In this document: one piece after another, positions 56,977 to 64,000 of the stretch
How positions within the stretch are numbered: the first letter of the stretch is position 1
Layout of the letters: each line of letters opens with the position of its first letter
NCBI GenBank assembly: GCA_037189985.1
Contig: JBBCJX010000031.1
Span: 226,616-290,615 of the forward strand
From: UBA2031 sp037189985
Lineage (GTDB): Bacteria > Pseudomonadota > Gammaproteobacteria > Pseudomonadales > Moraxellaceae
Length of the DNA: 64,000 nucleotides
Direction of reading: 5' to 3'
Notes under the pieces: model-generated
The model's input: only the letters and a program-made list of their open reading frames with translations
The model's database searches: none
What the model was told of the DNA's origin: nothing
Program-made: the position numbers and the translations under genes

Positions 56977-58213
56977 AGCGCAACGCCTCCGCCGGCTGTA
57001 CACGGGCGGCACGGCGTGCCGGATAAATGGTGGCCAGAAAGCTCAGGAAGAATGCCGTGGTACTGACCCAGACCACATCATCCAGCTCAAGCTGCGAGGG
57101 CAGATAATTCACGAAATAGGCATCAAAAAGACTGACGTTGAAAAGCTGCTCGATGCCGCTGGCAATGTCACTGATGGTCAGGGAAAGCAGCACGCCCAGC
57201 CCTACACCTGCCGCCGTCCCCAGCACGCCGACCAGTGTGCCCTGCACCATGAATATCTTCATGATGGTATTGGGGCTGGCGCCCAGCGTGCGCAGGATGG
57301 CGATGTCGGCCTTCTTGTCCGTGACCACCATGACCAGGCTGGAAACAATATTGAAAGCTGCCACGGCGACGATGAAAAGCAGCAGCAAGGCCATCATGGC
57401 CTTTTCCATCTTGATGGCATTGAAAAGATTGCCGTGAGTCTGCGTCCAGTCCGTTCCGTAGAAATGGCGAGGATGCTGGCTGACAAGGGCATGGCTGACC
57501 TGGGGTGCCTTGAAAAGGTCATGCAGCTTGAGACGCACCCCCTGCACCTTGTCTTCAATACGCAACAGGCGACCGGCATCGTGCAGGTTCACGTAGGCCA
57601 GCAGGCCGTCAATGTCGGCACCCACCTTGAAAACGCCGACGACCGTGAAGCGCTTGAAGCGCGGAATCACACCTGCCGGCGACAACGAGGCCTCCGGCAA
57701 CACCAGTGTCACCTTGTCGCCGGTAATCACACCCAGATTCGCCGCCAGGCCGGAACCCAGCACGATGCCGAACTCGCCTTCGCGCAGATCATCAATACTG
57801 CCGTCACGCATGTGCTGGTGAATGATGGAAACCGTCTTCTCGGCAGCGGGATCAATCCCCGTCACCATCGCACCGCTGACCAGCCCACCGGTGGTGAGCA
57901 TGCCCTGCACATGATTGAAAGGAGCCGCCGCCTGCACGCCGGGCTCCCGGAGAGAAAATTCGACCACACGTTCCCAGTTCCGGAACGGCTCATAGGCATT
58001 GAGCGTGGCATGTGGCACCATCCCCAGAATGCGGTTCTTGAGTTCCCGGTCAAAGCCGTTCATGACCGACAGAACCGTGATGAGCACCGCCACTCCCAGC
58101 ATCAGTCCCAGGATGGACGTCAGGGAAATGAAGGAGATGAAGTGGTTGCGGCGCTTGGCGCGTGTATAGCGCAGGCCGATGAAAAGGGGGACTGGTTTGA
58201 ACATGCGGCGCAT
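56969..58213 (-). CDS. lolC: LolC/LolE-family lipoprotein-releasing permease
   Basis: ATG at 58213 (MRRMFKPVPLFIGLRYTRAK) has AAGGTG seven bases upstream. The 414-residue protein has one N-terminal TM, a large periplasmic domain (LVLPEASLSPAGVIPRFKRFTVVGVFKVG) and three C-terminal TM with FxSALVMVVTDKKADIAILRTLGASPNTIMKIF-type core. Only one such permease gene is here, followed directly by lolD. No second lolE follows, so it may work as a homodimer (LolF-like), unless lolE is elsewhere. Confidence 0.93.
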   Translation of the reverse strand: MRRMFKPVPLFIGLRYTRAKRRNHFISFISLTSILGLMLGVAVLITVLSVMNGFDRELKNRILGMVPHATLNAYEPFRNWERVVEFSLREPGVQAAAPFNHVQGMLTTGGLVSGAMVTGIDPAAEKTVSIIHQHMRDGSIDDLREGEFGIVLGSGLAANLGVITGDKVTLVLPEASLSPAGVIPRFKRFTVVGVFKVGADIDGLLAYVNLHDAGRLLRIEDKVQGVRLKLHDLFKAPQVSHALVSQHPRHFYGTDWTQTHGNLFNAIKMEKAMMALLLLFIVAVAAFNIVSSLVMVVTDKKADIAILRTLGASPNTIMKIFMVQGTLVGVLGTAAGVGLGVLLSLTISDIASGIEQLFNVSLFDAYFVNYLPSQLELDDVVWVSTTAFFLSFLATIYPARRAARVQPAEALRYE

Positions 58214-58335
58214 TAAAGCACACCTTGGCAAGCACTGAGCAAGCCGCTTTGATCAGCCTTGCTCTTCAAGAGTCCCTGCTGAAAAAATGACCAAACAGCA
58301 CGCCATATAAAAAACAACGCAGAGAGGCAGGCTCC

Positions 58336-58932
58336 ATGAGCCAGGAAACCGGAACAGCCAGCGACCGCCGTCACGAAAAGCGAGTCAACTCCACACTGGC
58401 CGTTATCTACCAGCGCGTCAGTGCCCGTGAAATCGAGGCCGACCCCTATGACACCCGCTTCGAATTGCCACAGCACTTCACGCTGGCAGAAGAACTTGCC
58501 CAGATCGACACCGTGCAACGCAGCCAGATCGAAGCCTTGATGCGGGAAAACCCCCGGCTTGGCGGTCTCATCCAGGCCATCAACCTCAAGCTGGACATCG
58601 TCGCACAGGCCATAGAGGACAGCCTTGGCCGCATGTTGTCACCCGTGCCCCAGCGCGTGAACCTGTCGCAGGGAGGGCTTTCCTTCCATGCCGCCGAGGC
58701 TTTGACACCCGGCAGCTACCTGCATCTGGCCATCAGCAACCAGGCCCGCAACTACCATATCGCCGCCATCGGCCGTATCGTGTTCTGCGAGGACGAAGAC
58801 CTTGAGGGCTACCGCACCGGAGTAGCTTTCGTGAACATCCGTCACCATGACCGGCAGACCCTGGCCCGTGACATCACCCGCAAGGCACGGGAATACGACG
58901 CCGTGAACGGCTTTGAGAAGCCTGCCTCCTGA
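58336..58932 (+). CDS. PilZ-domain protein with helical insertion
   Basis: The 198-residue protein has an N-terminal RRHEKRV (RxxxR-like) at about 11-17. A predicted helical stretch follows (about 47-98: FTLAEELAQIDTVQRSQIEALM...LDIVAQAIEDSL), and then the PilZ barrel with NLSQGGLSF (about 108-116) as the N/DxSxxG motif. The two c-di-GMP motifs are about 90 residues apart instead of the usual 20-30. This suggests a PilZ with coiled-coil insertion, as described for an oligomeric Xanthomonas PilZ. Whether it binds c-di-GMP is open. It diverges from lolC. Confidence 0.88.
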   Translation: MSQETGTASDRRHEKRVNSTLAVIYQRVSAREIEADPYDTRFELPQHFTLAEELAQIDTVQRSQIEALMRENPRLGGLIQAINLKLDIVAQAIEDSLGRMLSPVPQRVNLSQGGLSFHAAEALTPGSYLHLAISNQARNYHIAAIGRIVFCEDEDLEGYRTGVAFVNIRHHDRQTLARDITRKAREYDAVNGFEKPAS

Positions 58933-59063
58933 AGACCGGGTTGCCGGAAAGCGGCCTGCCTCACACTCTGACCTTCAGAGCCTTCTTGAGTATTCGGCCT
59001 TAAGTCATTAGAGTTCTTGGGAATTCCATGCAATCCAACACGCACGACCAAAGGGATAAAGGG

Positions 59064-59705
59064 ATGATGATGCGCACCAAGCTCGGCACCTGTGCCCTTC
59101 TGCTCGCCCTCGGCACTCCGCTGCTCGCTGCCGACCTCCCCTCGCAGGGACTGAGCATGTCTGCTGTCGAACAGAAGTTCGGCAGCCCGCTCCGCAAGAA
59201 TGCCGCCGTAGGACAGCCACCCATCACACGTTGGGAATACGACGGTTTCGTCGTGGTTTTTGAGCGCAATGCCGTCATTCACAGTGTCGCGGTACAGCGC
59301 GCGGCAACTCCTGCTCCGGCACCAGTTCCGAAAGCCGCTCCCGCCAGCACACCGGCACCCGCTGCAGCAGCCCCTGTCAGTACCACGGTGGCGGCACCAG
59401 CACCCGCTCCTGCAACAAGCCCGGACAAGGCCGAACTTGAACGCCAGGCCCGGGAACGTGAAGCCATGGCGCGTGCCCGTGCCGAACAGGAAGCCGCCGC
59501 AAAGGCTGCACTTGAAAAAGCAGCCGCTGAAAAGGCCGCAGCAACCACCAGTGATACACCTGTACCTGTTGCCGAACCTGCTCCAGCCCCGGCCCCCGTC
59601 ACACCGCCACCCGCAACTCCTGCTGCCGAGCCGGCACCGGACAAGCCCAAGGGCGACGGCAGCTTCACCTTTGACCCGGCAACCGGACGCATCATCATCA
59701 ACTGA
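59064..59705 (+). CDS. Exported Ala/Pro-rich protein with SmpA-like N-terminal region, unknown function
   Basis: The start is chosen at 59064 (MMMRTKLGTCALLLALGTPLLAAD), after the GGGATAAAGGG ribosome site. A frame upstream to 59028 is unsupported. The 213-residue protein has a signal peptide to about LLAA. A short fold follows, SAVEQKFGSPLRKNAAVGQPPITRWEYDGFVVVFERNAVIHSV, which resembles the SmpA/OmlA strand-helix motif. A long Ala/Pro/Lys-rich helical region and a terminal FDPATGRIIIN come next. No enzymatic motif. It is probably a periplasmic or envelope protein. Confidence 0.8.
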   Translation: MMMRTKLGTCALLLALGTPLLAADLPSQGLSMSAVEQKFGSPLRKNAAVGQPPITRWEYDGFVVVFERNAVIHSVAVQRAATPAPAPVPKAAPASTPAPAAAAPVSTTVAAPAPAPATSPDKAELERQAREREAMARARAEQEAAAKAALEKAAAEKAAATTSDTPVPVAEPAPAPAPVTPPPATPAAEPAPDKPKGDGSFTFDPATGRIIIN

Positions 59706-59720
59706 TGCTCACCCCAGTCA

Positions 59721-59750
59721 TGAAAAAGCCGGCAAATGCCGGCTTTTTCA
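59721..59750. terminator. Intrinsic terminator between the exported protein and glpQ-like genes
   Basis: AAAAAGCCGGCA-AA-TGCCGGCTTTTT is a perfect 12-bp stem with a T-run on the plus strand. Confidence 0.9.
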
Positions 59751-59798
59751 TGAGATATCTGCCCTGCATCCCGGGCAGCCACTCACGAGGAACCCGTC

Positions 59799-60533
59799 AT
59801 GCAACTGATCGGACATCGCGGCGCCCGTGGTGAGGCTCCGGAAAACACGCTGGGCGGCTTCCGCCATTTGAAACAATCAGGCGTATTTGCCGTGGAACTG
59901 GACATACAGGTCAGCAAGGATGGCGAGCTTGTTGTCATCCACGACCCCTTTCTGGAGCGCAGTACGTCAGGACACGGCGCAGTGGCGGAAAAAACCGTTG
60001 AGGAACTGTCCCGTGTTGATGCTGCCCACAAGACCTGGCCGGACTGGCCTGGTACAGAAGGCGTGCCCACCTTGCGTGCCGTCATGGAGATATTGCGGGA
60101 CTTTGAACACATACAATTTGAAGTGAAAGCCATCAGTGAGGAGCACAGCCAGCTTGTCGCCGCGAAATTCCCGGCACTCTGGCGCGAGTTCGGCTTTGGC
60201 GAACGGGCTTTCACCACCTCATTCAACCCCCGCTATTTGCAACTGGTTGCCGAGGCGGCACCCGAGATTTCACGCGGCTTCCTTTTCGAGAGGGACTTTG
60301 AGGGAGACGCCATTGCGGTTGCCGGCACACTGGGCTGCCGCTCATTGGGGCCGCATCAGGAGCGCTGCACACCCTTGCTGCTGAGCCAGGCCCGAGAGGC
60401 CGGACTGACGGTATCGACCTGGACAGTCAACACGACGGCACGCATGCGGGAGCTGGCCGGGATGGGTGTACAAAGCATCATCACCGACTTTCCCAGCCTG
60501 GCACGACAAGAAGCGGGGGAGCTTTTTTCCTGA
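59799..60533 (+). CDS. Glycerophosphodiester phosphodiesterase, cytoplasmic type
   Basis: The 244-residue protein has no signal peptide. GHRGARGEAPENTLGGFRHL and VELDIQVSKDGELVVIHDP carry the catalytic His and the metal-binding Glu/Asp residues. VKAISEEHSQ and a late VSTWTVNT/IITDFP region complete the GDPD barrel. It hydrolyses glycerophosphodiesters to glycerol-3-phosphate. UgpQ-like by size and lack of signal. Confidence 0.93.
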   Translation: MQLIGHRGARGEAPENTLGGFRHLKQSGVFAVELDIQVSKDGELVVIHDPFLERSTSGHGAVAEKTVEELSRVDAAHKTWPDWPGTEGVPTLRAVMEILRDFEHIQFEVKAISEEHSQLVAAKFPALWREFGFGERAFTTSFNPRYLQLVAEAAPEISRGFLFERDFEGDAIAVAGTLGCRSLGPHQERCTPLLLSQAREAGLTVSTWTVNTTARMRELAGMGVQSIITDFPSLARQEAGELFS

Positions 60534-60597
60534 GCCTCCTCGCCCTGCACCGCCCATTGCTCCTCCCCAACCCTATGTCAAGCAAGAGGCGCCGGGC

Positions 60598-60620
60598 TTA
60601 TCCACAGAAGCTGTGGATAA
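60598..60620. promoter_or_regulatory. Head-to-head pair of perfect DnaA boxes
   Basis: TTATCCACA (60598-60606) and TGTGGATAA (60612-60620) are both exact matches to the strong DnaA box TTATNCACA, in opposite orientation with a 5-base spacer. They lie between convergent genes, 65 bases after the glpQ-like stop. No dnaA or oriC gene context is present. Confidence 0.7.
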
Positions 60621-60692
60621 ATTGGTGGAAAAGTTGGCTTGTTCTCCTGTAAATGCCCGTAACAGCCGTCTTGCGACGATTTGACCGTTTTT

Positions 60693-60720
60693 TGAACAAC
60701 CCCGATTCACATTTAAAATC
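60693..60720 (+). promoter_or_regulatory. Sigma-70-like promoter candidate, product unknown
   Basis: TTGAAC, a 16-base spacer and TAAAAT match the sigma-70 consensus fairly well. They lie about 75 bases downstream of the DnaA boxes. No protein gene follows on the plus strand, so any product would be a small RNA or an antisense RNA to the uvrB 3' end. Confidence 0.4.
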
Positions 60721-60949
60721 ATGCAGTTGCACATTTCATAAAAGTGACAACGGAGTGACAGACGTTCTTCTCATGTTCCACGGTAAGTGTCCACTCCATG
60801 TGTACAACTCTGGTGCACGTACGGCCACCTCTGCTTTTTCAGCCGCATTTTCAATACGGCCTCCAAGCAGTTGATTCCCTTCATTTTCGAGATTTCTTCT
60901 CAACACCCGTCAAGACCGAAACAACCGCCCATGCCCCGGTGCATACCAC

Positions 60950-62965
60950 TCATGCCACAAAGGCGTGCTCGCGCAAACGGTGGATTTCATCTCGGATACG
61001 AGCAGCCTCCTCGAACTCCAGATTACGGGCTTTGGCCATCATGTCGCTTTCCAGCTGGCGAATGCGTGATGCCACTGCCTTAGGGTCGGACAAACTGATG
61101 TCATAGGCCGCCTTGGCTTCCGCCGCCTTGCGCCCTCCCTTGCCTCGTGCCGCCACAGCGCCATAAGCCCCTTCCAGAATGTCCGTGATGGGCTTCTGGA
61201 CACCCTTGGGCGTAATACCGTGCTCGATATTGAAAGCCACCTGCTTCGCACGGCGCCGGTCAGTTTCATCGATGGCACGCTGCATGGAACCCGTAATGCG
61301 GTCGGCATACAGGATGGCATGGCCGTTCAGGTTACGTGCCGCACGGCCAATGGTCTGTATGAGCGAGCGCTCCGAACGCAGGAAGCCCTCCTTGTCCGCA
61401 TCCAGAATGGCAACGAGCGACACTTCCGGCATGTCCAGGCCTTCTCGCAACAGGTTGATGCCCACCAGTACGTCAAACTTGCCCAAACGCAGGTCACGGA
61501 TGATTTCCACGCGCTCCACCGTGTCGATGTCGGAATGCAGGTAGCGCACCTTCACACCATGCTCGGACAGATAGTCTGTCAAATCCTCCGCCATGCGCTT
61601 GGTCAGCGTGGTCACCAGCACACGCTCCTTCAGGTCGACGCGTTTGCGAATCTCGGAGAAAAGATCGTCTACCTGCGAAGTTGCGGGGCGGATTTCGATT
61701 TCCGGATCCACCAGGCCCGTGGGGCGTACCACCTGCTCCACGGTCTGTCCTGATTTTTCCTGCTCATAAGGTCCGGGCGTGGCGGAAACAAAAATGGTTT
61801 GCGGCGCGATGCTCTCCCATTCCTCGAACTGCATGGGCCGGTTGTCCAGCGCGCTGGGCAGGCGGAAACCGTAATTCACCAGGTTTTCCTTGCGGGCACG
61901 GTCGCCCTTGTACATGGCACCCAACTGCGGAATGGTCACATGCGACTCGTCCACGATCAGCATGGCGTCCGGCGGCAGGTAATCAAACAGGGTCGGTGGC
62001 GGCGCTCCCGGCTCACGCCCGGAAAGGTGCCGAGAGTAATTCTCGATGCCGTTGCAGTATCCCAGTTGCTGCAGCATCTCGATGTCAAAGCGGACCCGTT
62101 CCCGCAGGCGCTGCTCCTCGATCAGCTTGCTGTTCTCACGGAAATAATCCAGCCGCGACGGCAGCTCTTCCTTGATGGCCTCGATGGCGGCATGAATGCG
62201 CTCCAGCGGCGTCACATAATGGCTTTTCGGGTAGATCGTGACGCGGGGGGTTTTACGCAACACCTCTCCCGTCAGCGGATCAAACCAGCTGATGTTCTCG
62301 ACCTCTTCGTCAAAGAGCTCGATGCGCACGGCATCACGCTCCGATTCCGCCGGAAAGACATCGATCACATCCCCCCGTACCCGGTAGGTGCCACGAAAAA
62401 ACTCGAGATCATTCCGTGTGTACTGCATTTCCGCCAGGCGCCGGAGTACACCGCGCTGATCAATGCGGTCACCCCGGGAAAGGTGCAGCATCATTTTCAT
62501 GTAGGCGTCGGGATCACCCAGACCATAGATGGCCGAGACCGTGGCCACGATGATGGCATCGCGCCGTTCCAGCAGGGCCTTGGTCGCCGAAAGGCGCATC
62601 TGCTCGATATGCTCGTTGATGGAGGCGTCTTTCTCGATATAGGTATCGGAAGACGGCACATAAGCTTCGGGCTGGTAGTAGTCGTAATAGGAAACGAAAT
62701 ACTCCACGGCATTCTGGGGAAAGAATTCCTTGAACTCCCCATAGAGCTGAGCAGCCAGTGTCTTGTTGTGGGCCAGGATGATGGTCGGGCGCTGCTCCCG
62801 GGCAATCACGTTGGCAATCGTGAACGTCTTGCCGGAGCCGGTAACACCCAACAGGGTCTGATGCGAGAGGCCGTCCTCCAGACCCTGGACCAGTTGCGCG
62901 ATGGCTGTCGGCTGGTCACCGGCCGGGGCAAATTTTGATTCCAGGATGAAGACGTTATCACTCAT
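60950..62965 (-). CDS. uvrB: Excinuclease ABC subunit B
   Basis: ATG at 62965 (MSDNVFILESKFAPAGDQPTAI) has GAGG six bases upstream. The 671-residue protein has GVTGSGKTFTIANV (Walker A), YYDYYQPEAYVP in the beta-hairpin, DESHVT, helicase motifs LLREGLDMPEV and QTIGRAARN, and the C-terminal UVR motif EFEEAARIRDEIHRL. It verifies damage and recruits UvrC in nucleotide excision repair. It is divergent from the aminotransferase gene, as in Pseudomonas. Confidence 0.97.
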   Translation of the reverse strand: MSDNVFILESKFAPAGDQPTAIAQLVQGLEDGLSHQTLLGVTGSGKTFTIANVIAREQRPTIILAHNKTLAAQLYGEFKEFFPQNAVEYFVSYYDYYQPEAYVPSSDTYIEKDASINEHIEQMRLSATKALLERRDAIIVATVSAIYGLGDPDAYMKMMLHLSRGDRIDQRGVLRRLAEMQYTRNDLEFFRGTYRVRGDVIDVFPAESERDAVRIELFDEEVENISWFDPLTGEVLRKTPRVTIYPKSHYVTPLERIHAAIEAIKEELPSRLDYFRENSKLIEEQRLRERVRFDIEMLQQLGYCNGIENYSRHLSGREPGAPPPTLFDYLPPDAMLIVDESHVTIPQLGAMYKGDRARKENLVNYGFRLPSALDNRPMQFEEWESIAPQTIFVSATPGPYEQEKSGQTVEQVVRPTGLVDPEIEIRPATSQVDDLFSEIRKRVDLKERVLVTTLTKRMAEDLTDYLSEHGVKVRYLHSDIDTVERVEIIRDLRLGKFDVLVGINLLREGLDMPEVSLVAILDADKEGFLRSERSLIQTIGRAARNLNGHAILYADRITGSMQRAIDETDRRRAKQVAFNIEHGITPKGVQKPITDILEGAYGAVAARGKGGRKAAEAKAAYDISLSDPKAVASRIRQLESDMMAKARNLEFEEAARIRDEIHRLREHAFVA

Positions 62966-63146
62966 GGCAGACCTCGCAACAGAGCCGCACAGTCTACACC
63001 CGCGCGCCATGTGGCTCGACTGACACCGCCCTGACACGAAAAGGTATCGACAATAACCCTGCGATTTGCCGGTTCAAGGCCGGGAAGGCTTCCGGTATCA
63101 TCCGCCGGTTTGTCTTTTCCCCACCCGTCCTACACGAGGTTTTGCC

Positions 63147-64000
63147 GTGGACATCCGCCTGTCTGAACGCGTACTGAGCATCAAGCCCTCCCCGACCCTG
63201 GCCGTCACCAACAAGGCCGCCGAGCTGAAAGCTGCGGGCAAGGACATCATCGGCCTCGGCGCCGGTGAGCCCGATTTCGACACTCCCGAACACATCAAGC
63301 AGGCTGCCATCAAGGCCATCGAAGCCGGCTTCACCAAGTACACGGCCGTGGACGGCACCCCGGGCCTCAAGAAAGCCATCATCGCCAAGTTCAAGCGCGA
63401 CCAGAACCTCGACTACGCCCCCAACCAGATTCTGGTTTCCTCCGGCGGCAAGCAGAGCTTTTTCAACCTCGCCCTCGCACTGCTGAACAAGGGAGACGAG
63501 GTCATCATTCCGGCACCGTACTGGGTGTCCTACCCGGACATGACCCTGATCGCCGACGGTGTACCCGTCTGCATCGAATGCCCGCAGTCACAGGGCTACA
63601 AGATCACGGCCGCACAGCTGGACGCAGCGATCACGCCCAAGACACGCCTGCTGGTGTTGAACAGCCCATCCAACCCGACCGGCATGGTCTACTCCAAAGC
63701 CGAACTGCTCTCACTGGCTGAAGTGCTGCGCAAGCACCCGCACGTGCTCATCGCCACCGACGACATGTACGAGCACATCATCTGGACCCAGGAAAAGTTC
63801 GAGAACATCGTCACCGTGGCGCCGGATCTTTACGACCGCACCATCGTGCTCAACGGTGTCTCCAAGGCCTATGCCATGACCGGCTGGCGCATCGGCTATG
63901 CCGCAGGCCCGGTGAAGCTGATCAATGCCATGAAGAACGTGCAGAGCCAGTCCACCTCCAACCCCGCCTCGATTTCCCAGGTGGCAGCAGAAGCCGCGCT
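63147..64000 (+). CDS. aspC: Aspartate aminotransferase (3' end outside window)
   Basis: The GTG start at 63147 (MDIRLSERVLSIKPSPTLAVTNKAAEL) has GAGG eight bases upstream. About 284 residues are visible. Class I aminotransferase features are GLGAGEPDFDTPEHIKQAAI, SSGGKQSFFNLALALL, NSPSNPTGMVYSK, a DDMYEHI pocket Tyr and the PLP Lys in GVSKAYAMTGWRIGYA. The 1-beta subclass is likely. The gene runs off the right edge. Confidence 0.94.
   Translation, partial: MDIRLSERVLSIKPSPTLAVTNKAAELKAAGKDIIGLGAGEPDFDTPEHIKQAAIKAIEAGFTKYTAVDGTPGLKKAIIAKFKRDQNLDYAPNQILVSSGGKQSFFNLALALLNKGDEVIIPAPYWVSYPDMTLIADGVPVCIECPQSQGYKITAAQLDAAITPKTRLLVLNSPSNPTGMVYSKAELLSLAEVLRKHPHVLIATDDMYEHIIWTQEKFENIVTVAPDLYDRTIVLNGVSKAYAMTGWRIGYAAGPVKLINAMKNVQSQSTSNPASISQVAAEAA

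Larger units (their letters stand above)
60534..60949. other. Gene-free convergent gap with DnaA boxes and a promoter-like element
   Basis: This lies between the glpQ-like gene (plus) and uvrB (minus). It holds the DnaA-box pair at 60598-60620 and TTGAAC-N16-TAAAAT near 60693-60720 on the plus strand. The only frame after that promoter is 33 codons (MFHGKCPLHVYNS...) with no convincing ribosome site. No clear uvrB terminator is visible. Confidence 0.5.

Noticed and set aside
59260..59808. A 182-codon Pro/Arg-rich plus frame overlapping the exported Ala/Pro-rich protein
   Set aside because: It is an alternate-frame reading of Ala/Pro codons, with no start signal, and it runs through the terminator at 59721-59750.
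60598..60620. Chromosomal origin of replication
   Set aside because: Only two DnaA boxes, no AT-rich unwinding repeats beside them and no dnaA/dnaN/gyrB or similar genes nearby.

Overview
The window looks like a chromosomal segment of a gammaproteobacterium in the Pseudomonadales (Pseudomonas/Moraxellaceae side), with moderately high GC. The main evidence is gene order. One block runs tatD-pilZ-holB-tmk-mltG-pabC-fabF-acpP-fabG-fabD-plsX-rpmF-yceD-maf-sppA-HAD-rluC/rne, continues with murB-lmwPTP-kdsB-ycaR-lpxK-msbA-exbD-exbB-comEC-lolD-lolC, and ends with a PilZ protein, a phosphodiesterase and uvrB-aminotransferase. This is close to the order I know from Pseudomonas, including the absence of fabH between plsX and fabD. 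The tusDCBE-ybiB cluster and the etfBA pair fit the same group. I see no tRNA, rRNA, CRISPR array, insertion sequence or prophage.

Region 1 (1-13614, minus strand) is accessory. It holds five consecutive exported proteins: two DUF11-type proteins of about 380-400 residues, a small 158-residue periplasmic/surface protein, a 2326-residue protein (DUF11, SdrD-B-like module, two OmpA domains, probable C-terminal outer-membrane barrel), and a DUF11-repeat protein of more than 1116 residues that runs off the left edge. Two perfect CRP/Vfr-type palindromes (TGTGA-N6-TCACA) lie in front of two of these genes. A pair of overlapping hairpins lies between two others. Immediately upstream sit a REC-AraC response regulator and a hybrid 7TMR-DISM histidine kinase. 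This is the best candidate here for an undescribed system: a regulated, envelope-anchored surface structure built from Ig-like DUF11 repeats.

Region 2 (17.5-25.6 kb) has a small lipoprotein, a CueR-like regulator divergent from a YHS-type copper ATPase with a clear operator, a luciferase-like flavoprotein, the sulfur relay tusDCBE operon with a YbiB/TrpD2-like gene, and an SDR oxidoreductase. Region 3 (25.7-28.2 kb) has etfBA and a TetR regulator.

Region 4 (28.6-42.7 kb) is the conserved fatty-acid, phospholipid, ribosome and DNA-replication block, nearly all on the minus strand. Region 5 (42.7-58.2 kb) is rne on the plus strand with a long leader, then a secreted alpha/beta hydrolase and an envelope block on the minus strand: MurB, KdsB, LpxK, MsbA, ExbBD, ComEC and LolCD. 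Region 6 (58.3-64 kb) has a PilZ protein, a small exported protein, a glycerophosphodiesterase, uvrB and the start of an aspartate aminotransferase. Between the convergent glpQ-like and uvrB genes lies a head-to-head pair of perfect DnaA boxes.

Dispersed REP-like palindromes occur in several gaps. One inverted pair lies in frame inside the 2326-residue surface protein gene. Start codons were chosen from Shine-Dalgarno spacing and known family N-termini, so they often differ from the longest open frame.
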